A stretch of DNA of 36,097 nt from assembly GCA_007695245.1 (NCBI GenBank), contig REEE01000328.1:1-36097 (forward strand), written 5' to 3'. The stretch is from Candidatus Competibacteraceae bacterium (GTDB lineage Bacteria > Pseudomonadota > Gammaproteobacteria > Competibacterales > Competibacteraceae). This document shows positions 17,387 through 28,091 of the stretch, piece by piece. Below the pieces are notes generated by a model. It was given only the letters and a program-made list of their open reading frames with translations, was not told the DNA's origin and searched no databases. The first letter of the stretch is position 1; each line of letters begins with the position of its first letter. Both the position numbers and the translations under genes were made by a program.

Positions 17387-20305
17387 ATGATTTCCCCATC
17401 GCCACCAGCACCGCGTCCGGGTTTTTTCCTGAGTCTCAAGTGGAAGGCCCTACTGCTAAGCAGCATCGCCCTGATCTTGATGACCGGCGCTCTAGTAACC
17501 ATCAATCACATCGAACTGCACAATCAGTTCGAGCAGCGCCGATTGGAACTACAAAACCAATATGCCCGGCAGGCCCAAGGGTTGCTGGATCAGTCAGATC
17601 AGCGGCTGCGGCAATGGAGTACGATTATCGCCTCCATGCTCGATATCCGAGTGGCTTTCGAGCAGAGTCGAGAAGTACGGATGATCGCCGAAATCGAGCG
17701 GCTGGCGCCGATTCTGGGATTGGATATGGGCTTACAAAGCATTCTGCTGGTCTCCGCGACCGGTCAGCATCTGACCGTGCATGGCCTGGATGAGAACTCC
17801 GAAGGAGGGGTCGCGCTGCGGGAAGCAACCCGGCGGGTTATGACCACCGAGACGCCGACCAGTCTGATCGACTGCGTCGATACCTGTCTCCAGTACTCCA
17901 TCGTTCCCATCCTCGGCACTGGCGGAGTGCTAGTCGTCGGGGTATCCCTGGCGGATGTCGTTCTTGACTTTCAGCGAGTTGCCGGAATCGATCTCGGCTT
18001 GATCGTCGAACAACCCCAACCCAGGTCTCATGACGATGGTAAGCGCTGGCTCCCGCAATGGGGCGCTCAGGTCGTCGCACTGGGCAACCCACAGGTTAAT
18101 ATGGAAATCTTGCGTATGGCTGCGGTGAACACGCTAACCGACACGGTCCGCGAACCGATTTATGTCGACGCCAACCGGCGTGAGTACGAGGTTCGGCTGT
18201 TTCCGCTGACCGGTTTCGGCGAAGGGGAAGGGGCTTACCTAGCGATCATCGCGGACATCAGCGACGCGATAGCCAGGATTCGAGTCGCGTTCCAGCGCAA
18301 CATTACCCTGGGAGTCTTCGGCTTGGCATTATCGGAACTCATGCTCCTGGGGATACTGTGGGCACCCATGTCCCGACTGCGGCACGCGGCGGACAAGTTG
18401 CCCTGGCTGGCCACCGGCGCGTTTGCCAAAGTGCGCGAGGCGATCTCGGACATGCGCCTGACGCATTTTATTCGGGACGAAGTGGATGTATTGAATGATA
18501 TAGCGATCGCTGTATCCTTTCAATTGGAAGCGCTGAATGTCGAAGTAGCAAATCGGACCCGGGATCTCTCGGAACGGATGAAAGAAATCACCCAACAGCG
18601 CAATTTCGTCACCCATATTCTGGAAACAGCCCAAGCGATCATTTTGACTCAGGATCGGAATAATGCAATCCTGACGATCAATCCTTATGGCCAAACGATC
18701 AGCGGTTATTCTCTCCAGGAATTGCAAGGGCGACCCTTTGTCACTCTGCTCGCTGAAGAAGGTATCGACTCGATTTGCGAGCAACTGGCGGAGCTGGTGG
18801 TTGGGACCCGGGAACACATTGAGGAAGAGCGCGATCTTTTCTGTAAGGATCACAGTTTATCCAACATTGTTTGGCAGCATTCCCGTCTCCGAGGCCATGC
18901 CGAGGGGACGCCGGTGATTTTATCGGTCGGAATGGATATCACCGCCAGGAAGAAAGCCGAACTGCAACTGGCCTGGTTGGCGGACCACGACCCACTCACC
19001 GGACTCTACAATCGGCGTCGCTTTACCCAAGAGTTGAACGATGCGGTCGCGGCAGCCAGGCGGTATCGCTATTCCAGCGCGTTGTTGTTTGTCGATTTGG
19101 ATCAATTCAAGTACATCAACGACACCAGCGGCCATCACGCGGGAGATCGGCTGTTGCAGCGACTCGGCGCGCTGCTGCCGGCCATCCTGCGCGAAGTCGA
19201 TGTGATCGGTCGTTTGGGCGGCGATGAATTTGCGGTGATCCTCAATCGAACCACGGCTGACGAGGCCGTGCAAGTGACCCGTAAGATTCTCGCGCACATT
19301 TGCGAAATCGAATTCCAAGTCGATGAGCGAGTCCACAAACTATCGGCCAGCATCGGTATCGCTTTGTTTCCGGAACACAGCGCCAATATCGAGGATCTCT
19401 TGGCCCGTGCCGATCTCGCCATGTATCAGGTCAAAGAAAGCGGACGAGGTGGATGGCATCTTTTGTCGATTGAAGACCAGAGTCAGCGCCGTATGAGCGA
19501 GCGCGTATTTTGGAAACAACGGGTGGAACACGCTCTAAAAGAGGATCGGTTTTTGTTGTATGCCCAGCCGATCCTCAGAATTCGAGACCATGTGATCTCG
19601 CATTACGAAGTTCTACTTAGGATGCGGGGCGACGATGGAGAAATTTCTGGACCCGCGCAGTTCATTGAAGTTGCGGAACGCTCGGGACTCATTCATTCCA
19701 TCGACCGGATGGTCGTCTCCGAAGCCATTCGCCATCAAGTGGTTGCCAAGGAACAAGGCTGGCGGCTCTTTCTGACCGTCAACTTGTCCGCTCACGCGTT
19801 TAACAACCCCGATTTGTTGGGTTATCTCAAACAGCTTTTGCAGGACACCCAGATTGATCCCCAACAACTTGTTTTCGAGATCACTGAAACGGCTGCGCTT
19901 GCCGACCTGACGGCCGCTCACCGCCTGATGAAAGCCATCAACGACCTCGGCTGCCATTTCGCGCTCGATGATTTCGGAACCGGATTTTCGTCTTTCTACT
20001 ACTTGAAGACACTACCGTTTAAGTTTATCAAGATTGACGGATCGTTTATCAATAAACTGGGAGAGCGCAGGGACGATCAAATTTTGGTCAAGGGGATCGG
20101 AGAAATCGCGAGAGGGTTTGGCAAGAAGACGATCGCCGAACAAGTTGAAGATGAGGAATCTTTTTCCCGACTCGCTGAATACAATATCGACTACGCGCAA
20201 GGTTATTATATAGGGCGACCCGTTCCGATCACCCGTATTTTGGAAGAAAATCAACGGGCGGTCTCTCATGGTTTGCAGTTATCCATCAATGAAAAATCAG
20301 TATAA
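17387..20305 (+). CDS. Membrane-bound PAS-GGDEF-EAL c-di-GMP protein (allele B gene)
   Basis: This 972-residue sensor protein is predicted to make and/or degrade c-di-GMP. An N-terminal membrane segment (about 14-40) leads into a roughly 260-residue periplasmic part of CACHE-like character, starting with a long helix (HNQFEQRRLELQNQYARQAQ). A second membrane segment (about 303-325) is followed by a HAMP-like helix. A PAS domain (about 400-520) comes next. The GGDEF domain has intact LGGDEF near residue 608. The EAL domain has EVL for EAL near 738, with EITETA, DDFGTG and KIDGSF kept. EVL occurs in active and in binding-only EAL domains. The ATG at 17387 lies 37 bp after the right target repeat of the MITE-like element, so its promoter may lie in or behind that element. 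GC content is higher than in the preceding island. Confidence 0.85.
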   Translation: MISPSPPAPRPGFFLSLKWKALLLSSIALILMTGALVTINHIELHNQFEQRRLELQNQYARQAQGLLDQSDQRLRQWSTIIASMLDIRVAFEQSREVRMIAEIERLAPILGLDMGLQSILLVSATGQHLTVHGLDENSEGGVALREATRRVMTTETPTSLIDCVDTCLQYSIVPILGTGGVLVVGVSLADVVLDFQRVAGIDLGLIVEQPQPRSHDDGKRWLPQWGAQVVALGNPQVNMEILRMAAVNTLTDTVREPIYVDANRREYEVRLFPLTGFGEGEGAYLAIIADISDAIARIRVAFQRNITLGVFGLALSELMLLGILWAPMSRLRHAADKLPWLATGAFAKVREAISDMRLTHFIRDEVDVLNDIAIAVSFQLEALNVEVANRTRDLSERMKEITQQRNFVTHILETAQAIILTQDRNNAILTINPYGQTISGYSLQELQGRPFVTLLAEEGIDSICEQLAELVVGTREHIEEERDLFCKDHSLSNIVWQHSRLRGHAEGTPVILSVGMDITARKKAELQLAWLADHDPLTGLYNRRRFTQELNDAVAAARRYRYSSALLFVDLDQFKYINDTSGHHAGDRLLQRLGALLPAILREVDVIGRLGGDEFAVILNRTTADEAVQVTRKILAHICEIEFQVDERVHKLSASIGIALFPEHSANIEDLLARADLAMYQVKESGRGGWHLLSIEDQSQRRMSERVFWKQRVEHALKEDRFLLYAQPILRIRDHVISHYEVLLRMRGDDGEISGPAQFIEVAERSGLIHSIDRMVVSEAIRHQVVAKEQGWRLFLTVNLSAHAFNNPDLLGYLKQLLQDTQIDPQQLVFEITETAALADLTAAHRLMKAINDLGCHFALDDFGTGFSSFYYLKTLPFKFIKIDGSFINKLGERRDDQILVKGIGEIARGFGKKTIAEQVEDEESFSRLAEYNIDYAQGYYIGRPVPITRILEENQRAVSHGLQLSINEKSV

Positions 20306-20432
20306 ATCGCACCCTGATTACCGAACATGCGCAACCCAAGCGCTCGTCGAACGCCAATGCGAGCCCGGCATGAGTGATAGCGCAAGCTGTATCTTCTTCG
20401 GACCTGCAACGCCGCCGTGGGGCCAACCATGA
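20306..20432 (+). other. Probable remnant of an EAL gene 3' end upstream of hemN
   Basis: A frame running to TGA 20430-20432 ends in CIFFGPATPPWGQP. This resembles the C-terminus of the multi-PAS protein at 9309-12681 (FFFGHAAPWGQLP), which also runs into a hemN start. At DNA level TCTTCTTCGG is shared (20392/12611), and the sequence aligns without gaps from 20417/12633. This suggests that hemN in this copy was once preceded by the same EAL gene, of which only the tail remains. The upstream part of the frame (from ATG 20289) shows no EAL similarity I can see. Confidence 0.45.
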
Positions 20433-21814
20433 TGAATAACGCGCTCGTTTTCGATCCCGCCCTGATCCGCAAGTACGACAAGGCCGGCCCTCGTTACACC
20501 TCCTACCCGACCGCCGTGCAGTTCCACGACGGCTTCGACGAGACCGCGTACCGGGAAACGGCCCTCGCCAGCAACGCGACGGGCAAGCCGCTCTCGTTGT
20601 ACGTTCATATCCCCTTCTGCGATACGGTTTGTTTTTACTGCGCCTGCAACAAGATCGTCACCAAAAACCGCCGCCACACCGTTCCCTACCTCGATCATCT
20701 GTATCGGGAGATCGCCTTGCAGGGCGCGCTGTTCGACCGGTCGCGACCGGTCGTCCAACTCCACTGGGGCGGCGGTACCCCCACCTTCATCAGCGCCGCC
20801 GAGATGCGCGAACTGATGCGGGTCACCGGGGAGCATTTTCGGCTGTTGGACGACGATCGCGGCGAATATTCCATTGAGGTGGACCCGCGCGAGACCGACG
20901 ACCACACCATCGCCCTGCTGCGCGAACTCGGTTTCAACCGGCTGAGTTTGGGGGTGCAGGATTTCGATCCCGAAGTGCAACAAGCGGTCAATCGCATTCA
21001 ATCGCGGGAAATCACCTTGAAAGTGATGGACGCCGCCCGGCGCGAGGGTTTCCAATCGATCAGCGTGGATTTGATCTACGGCCTGCCCTTGCAGAATGTG
21101 GTCCGCTTCGCCCGCACGGTGGATGAGATCATCGCGCAGGATCCCGACCGGATTTCGGTGTTCAACTACGCCCATTTGCCCGATTTGTTCAAGACCCAGC
21201 GCCAGATCGCGCCCGATGCTCTGCCGTCCCCGGCGGTGAAGTTGGAGATTCTCAAGACCGCGATCGAGCGGCTGACCGGGGCGGGCTACGTCTACATCGG
21301 CATGGATCATTTCGCCAAGCCCGACGACGAGCTGGCGCGGGCGCAGCGGGCCGGGACGCTGTACCGCAACTTCCAGGGTTACAGCACTCACGCCGATTGC
21401 GATCTGATCGGCTTGGGCGCGACTTCGATCGGCATGGTCGGCGACAGCTACAGCCAGAACCTGAAGGGCCTGGAGGAGTATTACGCCCGCCTCGACGAAG
21501 GGCGGCTGGCGGTGTTCCGGGGGGTGCGGCTGGACGCCGACGACCGGCTGCGGCGGGCGGTGATCACCGACCTGATCTGTCATTTCGCTCTGGAGTTCGC
21601 GACGGTCGAACGCCGGTTCGGCATCCGTTTCCGCGACTATTTCGCGATGGAACTGGCGGAACTGGCCGATCTGCAGACCGACGGCTTGCTGGTGCTATCC
21701 GAAACCGGCATTCGGGTGCTACCGCCCGGCCGACTGCTGATTCGCAACATCTGCATGGCGTTCGACCGCTATCTGCGGGAGCAGACGCAGCAACGGTTCT
21801 CCAAGGTCATTTGA
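20429..21814 (+). CDS. hemN: Oxygen-independent coproporphyrinogen III dehydrogenase
   Basis: HemN is a radical-SAM enzyme that decarboxylates two propionates of coproporphyrinogen III to give protoporphyrinogen IX without oxygen. The roughly 460-residue product has KAGPRYTSYPTAVQF at the N-terminus and the cluster motif CDTVCFYCACNK, where the extra CNK is typical of true HemN rather than HemW. WGGGTPTF, SLGVQDFDPEVQQAVNRIQS and DLIYGLPLQ follow. ATG 20429 or 20432 gives about 20 residues before GPRYTS, as in E. coli. GTG 20417 is an in-frame alternative, and its position is kept as TTG in the fragment at 12633. No FNR-like site is obvious upstream. The first 64 bp after 20441 are repeated at 12657-12720. 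Confidence 0.95.
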   Translation: MMNNALVFDPALIRKYDKAGPRYTSYPTAVQFHDGFDETAYRETALASNATGKPLSLYVHIPFCDTVCFYCACNKIVTKNRRHTVPYLDHLYREIALQGALFDRSRPVVQLHWGGGTPTFISAAEMRELMRVTGEHFRLLDDDRGEYSIEVDPRETDDHTIALLRELGFNRLSLGVQDFDPEVQQAVNRIQSREITLKVMDAARREGFQSISVDLIYGLPLQNVVRFARTVDEIIAQDPDRISVFNYAHLPDLFKTQRQIAPDALPSPAVKLEILKTAIERLTGAGYVYIGMDHFAKPDDELARAQRAGTLYRNFQGYSTHADCDLIGLGATSIGMVGDSYSQNLKGLEEYYARLDEGRLAVFRGVRLDADDRLRRAVITDLICHFALEFATVERRFGIRFRDYFAMELAELADLQTDGLLVLSETGIRVLPPGRLLIRNICMAFDRYLREQTQQRFSKVI

Positions 21815-21890
21815 GCCGCATCGAGCAGATCGAAACCGCGCTGGCGGTCCTGGGCAAGCGGCTGGTGGTCGAGGTGCGCGAGGCGGCTTG
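21811..21890 (+). CDS. Possible very small ORF overlapping the hemN stop
   Basis: A 26-codon frame starts at a TTG overlapping the hemN stop codon and reads SRIEQIETALAVLGKRLVVE then VREAA before TGA. The amphipathic, coiled-coil-like composition recalls short helical proteins, but no family is recognised and no Shine-Dalgarno is seen. It may be chance coding or the start of a broken gene, since Arg-rich sequence of similar style continues in another frame to about 21980. The rest of the gap to adk (to 22020) contains a palindrome AGCCGCG-C-CGCGGCT at 21989-22003 without a T-tract. Confidence 0.2.
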
Positions 21891-22020
21891 AGTCGCGCGA
21901 CCGGCTGGCCATCCGCGCCGACCGGCTGGAAACAACCAGAATGAATGGCAGGAGCGCCGCGACGGCCGCTCCCCCTTGGTTGCGCTGAAGCCGCGCCGCG
22001 GCTCCCCGGCAGGACTCGTC

Positions 22021-22584
22021 TCAGGCGATTTCGTCGAGCACCGCGCGGATGCGCTCGCCGATGGCATCGATGGTTCCCGTACCCTTGACCTTGCGCAGCA
22101 GACCTTTCCGGGTGTAGTACTCGATCAACGGCGCGGTCTTCTCTTCGTAAACCCGCAACCGGTTGCGGATGGTCTCCTCGTTATCATCGGCGCGACCGCG
22201 CCCCAGCAGGCGCCCGACGATCTCCTCGTAATCCACCTCAAAGAACAGCACCAGATCGAGCGGCTGATTGATCTTGTCCAGCAACTGGTCCAGCGCTTCG
22301 GCCTGGGCCAGGTCGCGCGGAAAACCATCCATCATAAAGCCGTTGGAATTCGCTTCGGCCAGTTTTTTCAAGCCATTCTCAATCATGCCCAGCACGATGT
22401 CGAACGGCACCAGATCGCCGGCATCCATGTACGGCTTGGCCTGCTGGCCCAGTTCGGTGTTGGCGGCGACTTCGGCGCGCAACAAATCGCCGGTGGCGAC
22501 CGTGGGGATGCCGTAGCGTTCGGTGATGGCGTCGGTTTGCGTGCCCTTGCCCGAGCCAGGGGCGCCTAGTAGAACAATTCTCAT
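22021..22584 (-). CDS. adk: Adenylate kinase, short (LID-less) form
   Basis: Adk interconverts ATP, ADP and AMP. Starting at ATG 22584 the protein has 187 residues. Features are the P-loop GAPGSGKGTQ at the N-terminus, TGDLLRAEV, the AMP-binding MMDGFPRDLAQAEALD, and GRLLGRGRADDNEETIRNRL where the LID would be. The extended LID/zinc segment of long-type kinases is absent. The frame continues upstream past 22584 with no family similarity, and AAGGGTG about 8 nt before ATG 22584 supports this start. It is transcribed divergently from hppA, which lies 586 bp away. Confidence 0.95.
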   Translation of the reverse strand: MRIVLLGAPGSGKGTQTDAITERYGIPTVATGDLLRAEVAANTELGQQAKPYMDAGDLVPFDIVLGMIENGLKKLAEANSNGFMMDGFPRDLAQAEALDQLLDKINQPLDLVLFFEVDYEEIVGRLLGRGRADDNEETIRNRLRVYEEKTAPLIEYYTRKGLLRKVKGTGTIDAIGERIRAVLDEIA

Positions 22585-23170
22585 CGTGGGTTCACCCTTG
22601 ATTTTGGAAAATTTAAGGTCGGAAGTCCGTCGGCGGTCGACCGCGCCCTCGCCCGGCCTGGCGGATCCGCGCGGGCCGTCCGATGCGGTGAGTCGGTGGC
22701 TTGCGCGGCGAGCCGCGGGCGTGGCTGTCAAGCTTTCGGCCTTGTTGTAGTATAGGCAGTCGCGCGCCGAAATTGGCGGTTGCGGATGGCAACAAACCAA
22801 CCGAGCAACCGGGCAAGCAGGCGCGGATCGACGGTTGGGAAAACGCCGAAGAGGCCAAGGCCGAAATCCTGCGGAGCGTGGAACGCCACGGCCAGCAACG
22901 ATGAGCGAGCCGCGTGGCCGGCGGCTGACGCCCCGGAGCGGGCGATTTCACACACATAATGATTGGTCTTAAGGCCGGCATGGCATATCCTTTAGGCAAG
23001 CGCGGCGCGCCCGTTTTGCCGTCCCCCACGGGAACCTCCGCGCGATGCGCCGCCGGCTCCGCGCCGGAGTGCATCAAGCTAGCCGAGCGAACAACAACAC
23101 TCATTTCACAACGAGTAGAACGAGGAGGAACCATGCGGTTCACACATCCAGATACGGGAGGAAGCGCATC
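22585..23170. other. Intergenic region between adk and hppA, with a doubtful small ORF
   Basis: This 586-bp region separates two divergent genes and should carry both promoters. On the plus strand a frame ending at TGA 22904 reads LAVADGNKPTEQPGKQARID then GWENAEEAKAEILRSVERHG, which looks protein-like. A TTG near 22773 could start a product of about 42 residues. No homologue is recognised. Other frames here look like random high-GC sequence. No tRNA, repeat or clear promoter was found. GGGAGG at about 23157-23162 is the ribosome binding site of hppA. Confidence 0.35.
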
Positions 23171-25222
<2,052 letters not shown>

Positions 25223-25234
25223 TCGACGCTCGAT

Positions 25235-25295
25235 CCCCTCCCACCGGGAGGGGTGTCCGAGAACGCTGGGGCGGGTGGGTCACCCGCCCCTTTTT
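25235..25295 (+). terminator. Tandem hairpins ending in a T-run after hppA
   Basis: Two hairpins follow the hppA stop. The first is CCCCTCCC-ACC-GGGAGGGG (25235-25253). The second is GGGGCGGGTG-GGT-CACCCGCCCC (25268-25290), followed directly by TTTTT at 25291-25295. The second has all parts of a rho-independent terminator for hppA. It ends 50 bp before the RNase D start. Confidence 0.85.
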
Positions 25296-25345
25296 CATTC
25301 CTGGCCGGCGTGAATTTAAGCCCGGAGAGCGAAAGCGAAATCGTG

Positions 25346-26455
25346 ATGGATGATCTGTATATCGCCGACCAGTCAGCGCTGGTCGAGTTCTGCGCCGGTC
25401 TGCGCGGCGCGGCGTGGCTGGCGCTGGATACTGAATTCGTCCGCGAACAAACCTACTACCCGCAACTGGGCCTGCTGCAAATCGCCAGCGCCGACCGGGT
25501 GGCCTGCATCGATCCGCTGGCGCTCCCCACGTTGGAACCGTTGCTGGAGCGAATCTACGATCCGGCGGTGACCAAGGTGCTGCACGCCGCGCATCAGGAT
25601 CTGGAAATTTTTTTCCACTGGCGCGGCGCGGTTCCGGAGCCGGTGTTCGATACTCAACTGGCGGCGCTGGTGTTGGGCGACGGTCATCAGGTCGGCTATG
25701 CGGCCCTGGTGCGGCAACAACTCGGCGTGGACCTGGACAAGACCCATACCCGCGTCGACTGGCGGCGCCGACCGCTGGTGCCGGAGTGGCTCACTTACGC
25801 GGCCGACGACGTGCGCTATCTGCCGGAACTCTACCGGCGGCAGCATGCGGCGCTGGTGGAACGCGGCTGGCTGGCGGCGTTGACCGAGGATTTTCAGGCG
25901 CTGACCGCCCCCGAGCGGTATCGCCAGGATCCCGAGGAGGCGTGGCGACGGGTGCGGGAGCACCAGCGGCTCGGTGGCGCGCAACGCGCGGTGCTGCGGG
26001 CGCTGGCGGCCTGGCGCGAACGGCAGGCCAGCAGCCACGATCGGCCGCGCCGCTGGATTTTAGCGGATGCTCCATCGGTCGAACTCGCTCGGCGGATGCC
26101 CGCCACCCTGGCCGAGCTATCCGGCATCCCCGGCCTGCCGGCGACGACCCGGCAACGACACGGCGAGACGTTGCTGGACCTGATTGCCGCCGCGCGCGCC
26201 GTCCCGCCGGAGCAGTGGCCGGCCCTGCCGCACCGCCCGCGGCTCGCCCCGGCGCAGATCGCGCGGGCGGACGAACTGCTGGCGCTGATCGAGGAGCGGG
26301 CCACCGCTCACGGTATCGCCCCGCTGGCGGTGGCGGGCCGACGGGAGGTGGAAAACCTGCTGGCGGGCCAGGACTCGCCGCTATGCCACGGCTGGCGGGC
26401 GGCGCTGGTCGGCCGCGAGTTGCAAGCGCGGCTGGCGGACGTCGGCGACGGTTGA
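25346..26455 (+). CDS. rnd: Ribonuclease D
   Basis: RNase D is a 3'-5' exoribonuclease that trims tRNA precursors and other small RNAs. From ATG 25346 the product has 369 residues, the usual size. The DEDD catalytic residues are visible: D28 and E30 in LALDTEFVREQTYYPQLGLL, Asp in LHAAHQDLEIFF, and Tyr/Asp in LTYAADDVRYLPELY. Two C-terminal HRDC-type helical domains follow (from about residue 210). The frame is open upstream through the hppA terminator to 25253, but that part cannot be coding. GTG 25343 directly before the ATG is a minor alternative. It converges with the phosphonate HD gene across 48 bp. Confidence 0.93.
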   Translation: MDDLYIADQSALVEFCAGLRGAAWLALDTEFVREQTYYPQLGLLQIASADRVACIDPLALPTLEPLLERIYDPAVTKVLHAAHQDLEIFFHWRGAVPEPVFDTQLAALVLGDGHQVGYAALVRQQLGVDLDKTHTRVDWRRRPLVPEWLTYAADDVRYLPELYRRQHAALVERGWLAALTEDFQALTAPERYRQDPEEAWRRVREHQRLGGAQRAVLRALAAWRERQASSHDRPRRWILADAPSVELARRMPATLAELSGIPGLPATTRQRHGETLLDLIAAARAVPPEQWPALPHRPRLAPAQIARADELLALIEERATAHGIAPLAVAGRREVENLLAGQDSPLCHGWRAALVGRELQARLADVGDG

Positions 26456-26503
26456 GTCGGATCGCGCGCCGAGCGCGGTGCCGTGGTTTCGGGCTGAGGA
26501 TTA

Positions 26504-27052
26504 CTACGCTCCGAGGCGCAACCCGAACGCGAGATCGCGATACGCGGCCAAGGGCGGAACCCGGTATCCTGGAACTTTCGCCCGATCATCGATGCGGCGT
26601 AATGCGACCGCCGCCGCCGCGCCGGGCGTGATCTCGAATGCGGCGGCTTCTTCGGCGGTCATCGCCCCGCCCTGCAAGGCCAGGGAACGGCGGGAATCTT
26701 CCGACAACTTCAGCGCATAGCCCGATTCCCTGGCGCACAGAAACCGCTTGGCCCGCACGTGCAACCGCACCGGGTCGGCCACCGCCGGTCCGAACACGTC
26801 CTCCAGCATCCCGGCGCCGACCGTTTCATGGCGATCGTCAATACCTCGATCGGCGAGCGCGACATCGGCCTCGGGAACCAGATGACCGATATCGTGAAAC
26901 AGCGCGGCCAGCACCAACGTCCCCTCGCGCCCGGCCTCCGCCGCGAGCGCGGCCGATTGCAAGGCGTGTTCGAGTTGGCTGACATCGCTCAGGCCATATC
27001 GACCTCCGCCCCGGTTTTCCAAAAGCAGAAACAGGTCATCGACGCGCGACAT
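26504..27052 (-). CDS. PhnZ-like HD-domain protein of phosphonate degradation
   Basis: This HD-domain protein is of the type found in phosphonate degradation operons. Its characterised relative PhnZ is a diiron oxygenase that splits (R)-2-amino-1-hydroxyethylphosphonate to glycine and phosphate. The 182-residue product keeps H29, H53-D54 (LFHDIGHL), H75 (DDRHE), H98 (RLHVRAKR) and an Asp pair at 155-156 (RRIDDRAKVPG). These are the positions expected for the six iron ligands, with Tyr19 in the place of the active-site Tyr24 of PhnZ. SLALQGGAM is a further family mark. ATG 27052 is preferred to 27076 because AGGA lies about 8 nt before it. No PhnY dioxygenase, which makes the hydroxylated substrate, is in the window. 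It is divergent from phnD. Confidence 0.85.
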   Translation of the reverse strand: MSRVDDLFLLLENRGGGRYGLSDVSQLEHALQSAALAAEAGREGTLVLAALFHDIGHLVPEADVALADRGIDDRHETVGAGMLEDVFGPAVADPVRLHVRAKRFLCARESGYALKLSEDSRRSLALQGGAMTAEEAAAFEITPGAAAAVALRRIDDRAKVPGYRVPPLAAYRDLAFGLRLGA

Positions 27053-27069
27053 CTTGGTTTTCCTGATTT

Positions 27070-27087
27070 TTGTCATCCAATTGTAAA
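27070..27087. promoter_or_regulatory. Candidate Pho box between phnZ-like gene and phnD
   Basis: TTGTCAT-CCAA-TTGTAAA resembles the PhoB recognition unit, two CTGTCAT-like 7-mers spaced by 4 bp; the first matches at 6 of 7 positions and the second at 4 of 7. It lies 18 bp upstream of the phnZ-like start and 73 bp upstream of phnD, so it could serve both. Phosphate-starvation control would suit the gene content. Promoter elements around it are not clear. Confidence 0.4.
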
Positions 27088-27159
27088 GAGGATGGGTTAG
27101 TTTGCCCTTTCATGCTCTTAAAGCCGCCCTGGCATTTTTACCCAAGAGGCTCTTCCTTT

Positions 27160-28059
27160 ATGAAAAAAAGCCCTTTATTCAGTCTGATCGGGTTCGGGTG
27201 GGTCGTGGTTTCGCTGTTCGGCGCCGCCGGCGTGGCCTCGGCCGCTGAATGTGAAAATCCCAAAACGATCACCTTTTCCATGGTTCCCACCGAGGATACT
27301 GCCAAGGAGTTGGCGATTTATCAACCGCTGATCAAGCATTTGGAAGAGACGACCGGCAAGCGTGTCGACTTTTACTCGCCGACCAGCTACGCCTCGGTCA
27401 TGGAAGCGCTGGTTTCCGGCTGGGTGGATGTCGCCGTCCTCGGACCCGCCTCCTACACGCAAGCGAAAGCCATGAACGATAACATCCTGGTCTTCGCCAC
27501 CTACAGTCGCCATGCCGGCCACATGCAGGAGGAGGGACCGGGCTATCGCGCGAATTTGATCTCGCGCGCCGGATCGGGCATCAAGACCGTCGAGGACGCC
27601 AAGGGTAAATTATTGGGTTTGGTCGACCCGGCGAGCACTTCCGGTCATCTGCTGCCCAATGTGGCGTTCGCGGCGGATACCGGCGCGACCCTGGAGGAGT
27701 ACTTCTCGCGGATCGTTTATACCGGAGGACACGATCTTTCCGCCCTGGCGGTCAAGGAGGGGCGAGTGGATGTGGCGTTTGTCGCCACGCACCGGTTTGA
27801 CAACGTCGTCGACCGTGGGGATATCACGCTTGATGACGTGAACGTCCTCTGGAAATCCGCGGTCGTCCCCCAGGATCCTTTTGTTTACCGGCAATCCCTC
27901 TGCGAGGATCTGCGCGATAAAATCGCCCAGGCGTTCCTGACCGCGCACGACGTTCCATCGGTCCAGCCGTATTTCACGGCGATCAACTCGCCGCGCTTCG
28001 TCAAGATGGCGGATGGCGACTACGATCTGATTCGCGACCTTCAGGCGAAAGCCGACTAG
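27160..28059 (+). CDS. phnD: Phosphonate ABC transporter substrate-binding protein PhnD
   Basis: PhnD is the periplasmic binding protein of the phosphonate importer PhnCDE. The 299-residue product begins with a signal peptide (MKKSPLFSLIGFGWVV, cleavage probably at VASA-AE). TITFSMVPTEDTAKELAIYQ, YSPTSYASVMEALVSGWVDV, AVLGPASYTQAKA and DPASTSGHLLPN follow, all typical of the PhnD family. ATG 27160 has AAGAGG 10 nt upstream. It is followed in the same direction by the ATPase and two permease genes. The preferred ligand cannot be read from sequence, but 2-aminoethylphosphonate is common for this family. Confidence 0.92.
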   Translation: MKKSPLFSLIGFGWVVVSLFGAAGVASAAECENPKTITFSMVPTEDTAKELAIYQPLIKHLEETTGKRVDFYSPTSYASVMEALVSGWVDVAVLGPASYTQAKAMNDNILVFATYSRHAGHMQEEGPGYRANLISRAGSGIKTVEDAKGKLLGLVDPASTSGHLLPNVAFAADTGATLEEYFSRIVYTGGHDLSALAVKEGRVDVAFVATHRFDNVVDRGDITLDDVNVLWKSAVVPQDPFVYRQSLCEDLRDKIAQAFLTAHDVPSVQPYFTAINSPRFVKMADGDYDLIRDLQAKAD

Positions 28060-28091
28060 CCGCCGGCGAGAAGACTCAGAAACAGCGCCGG

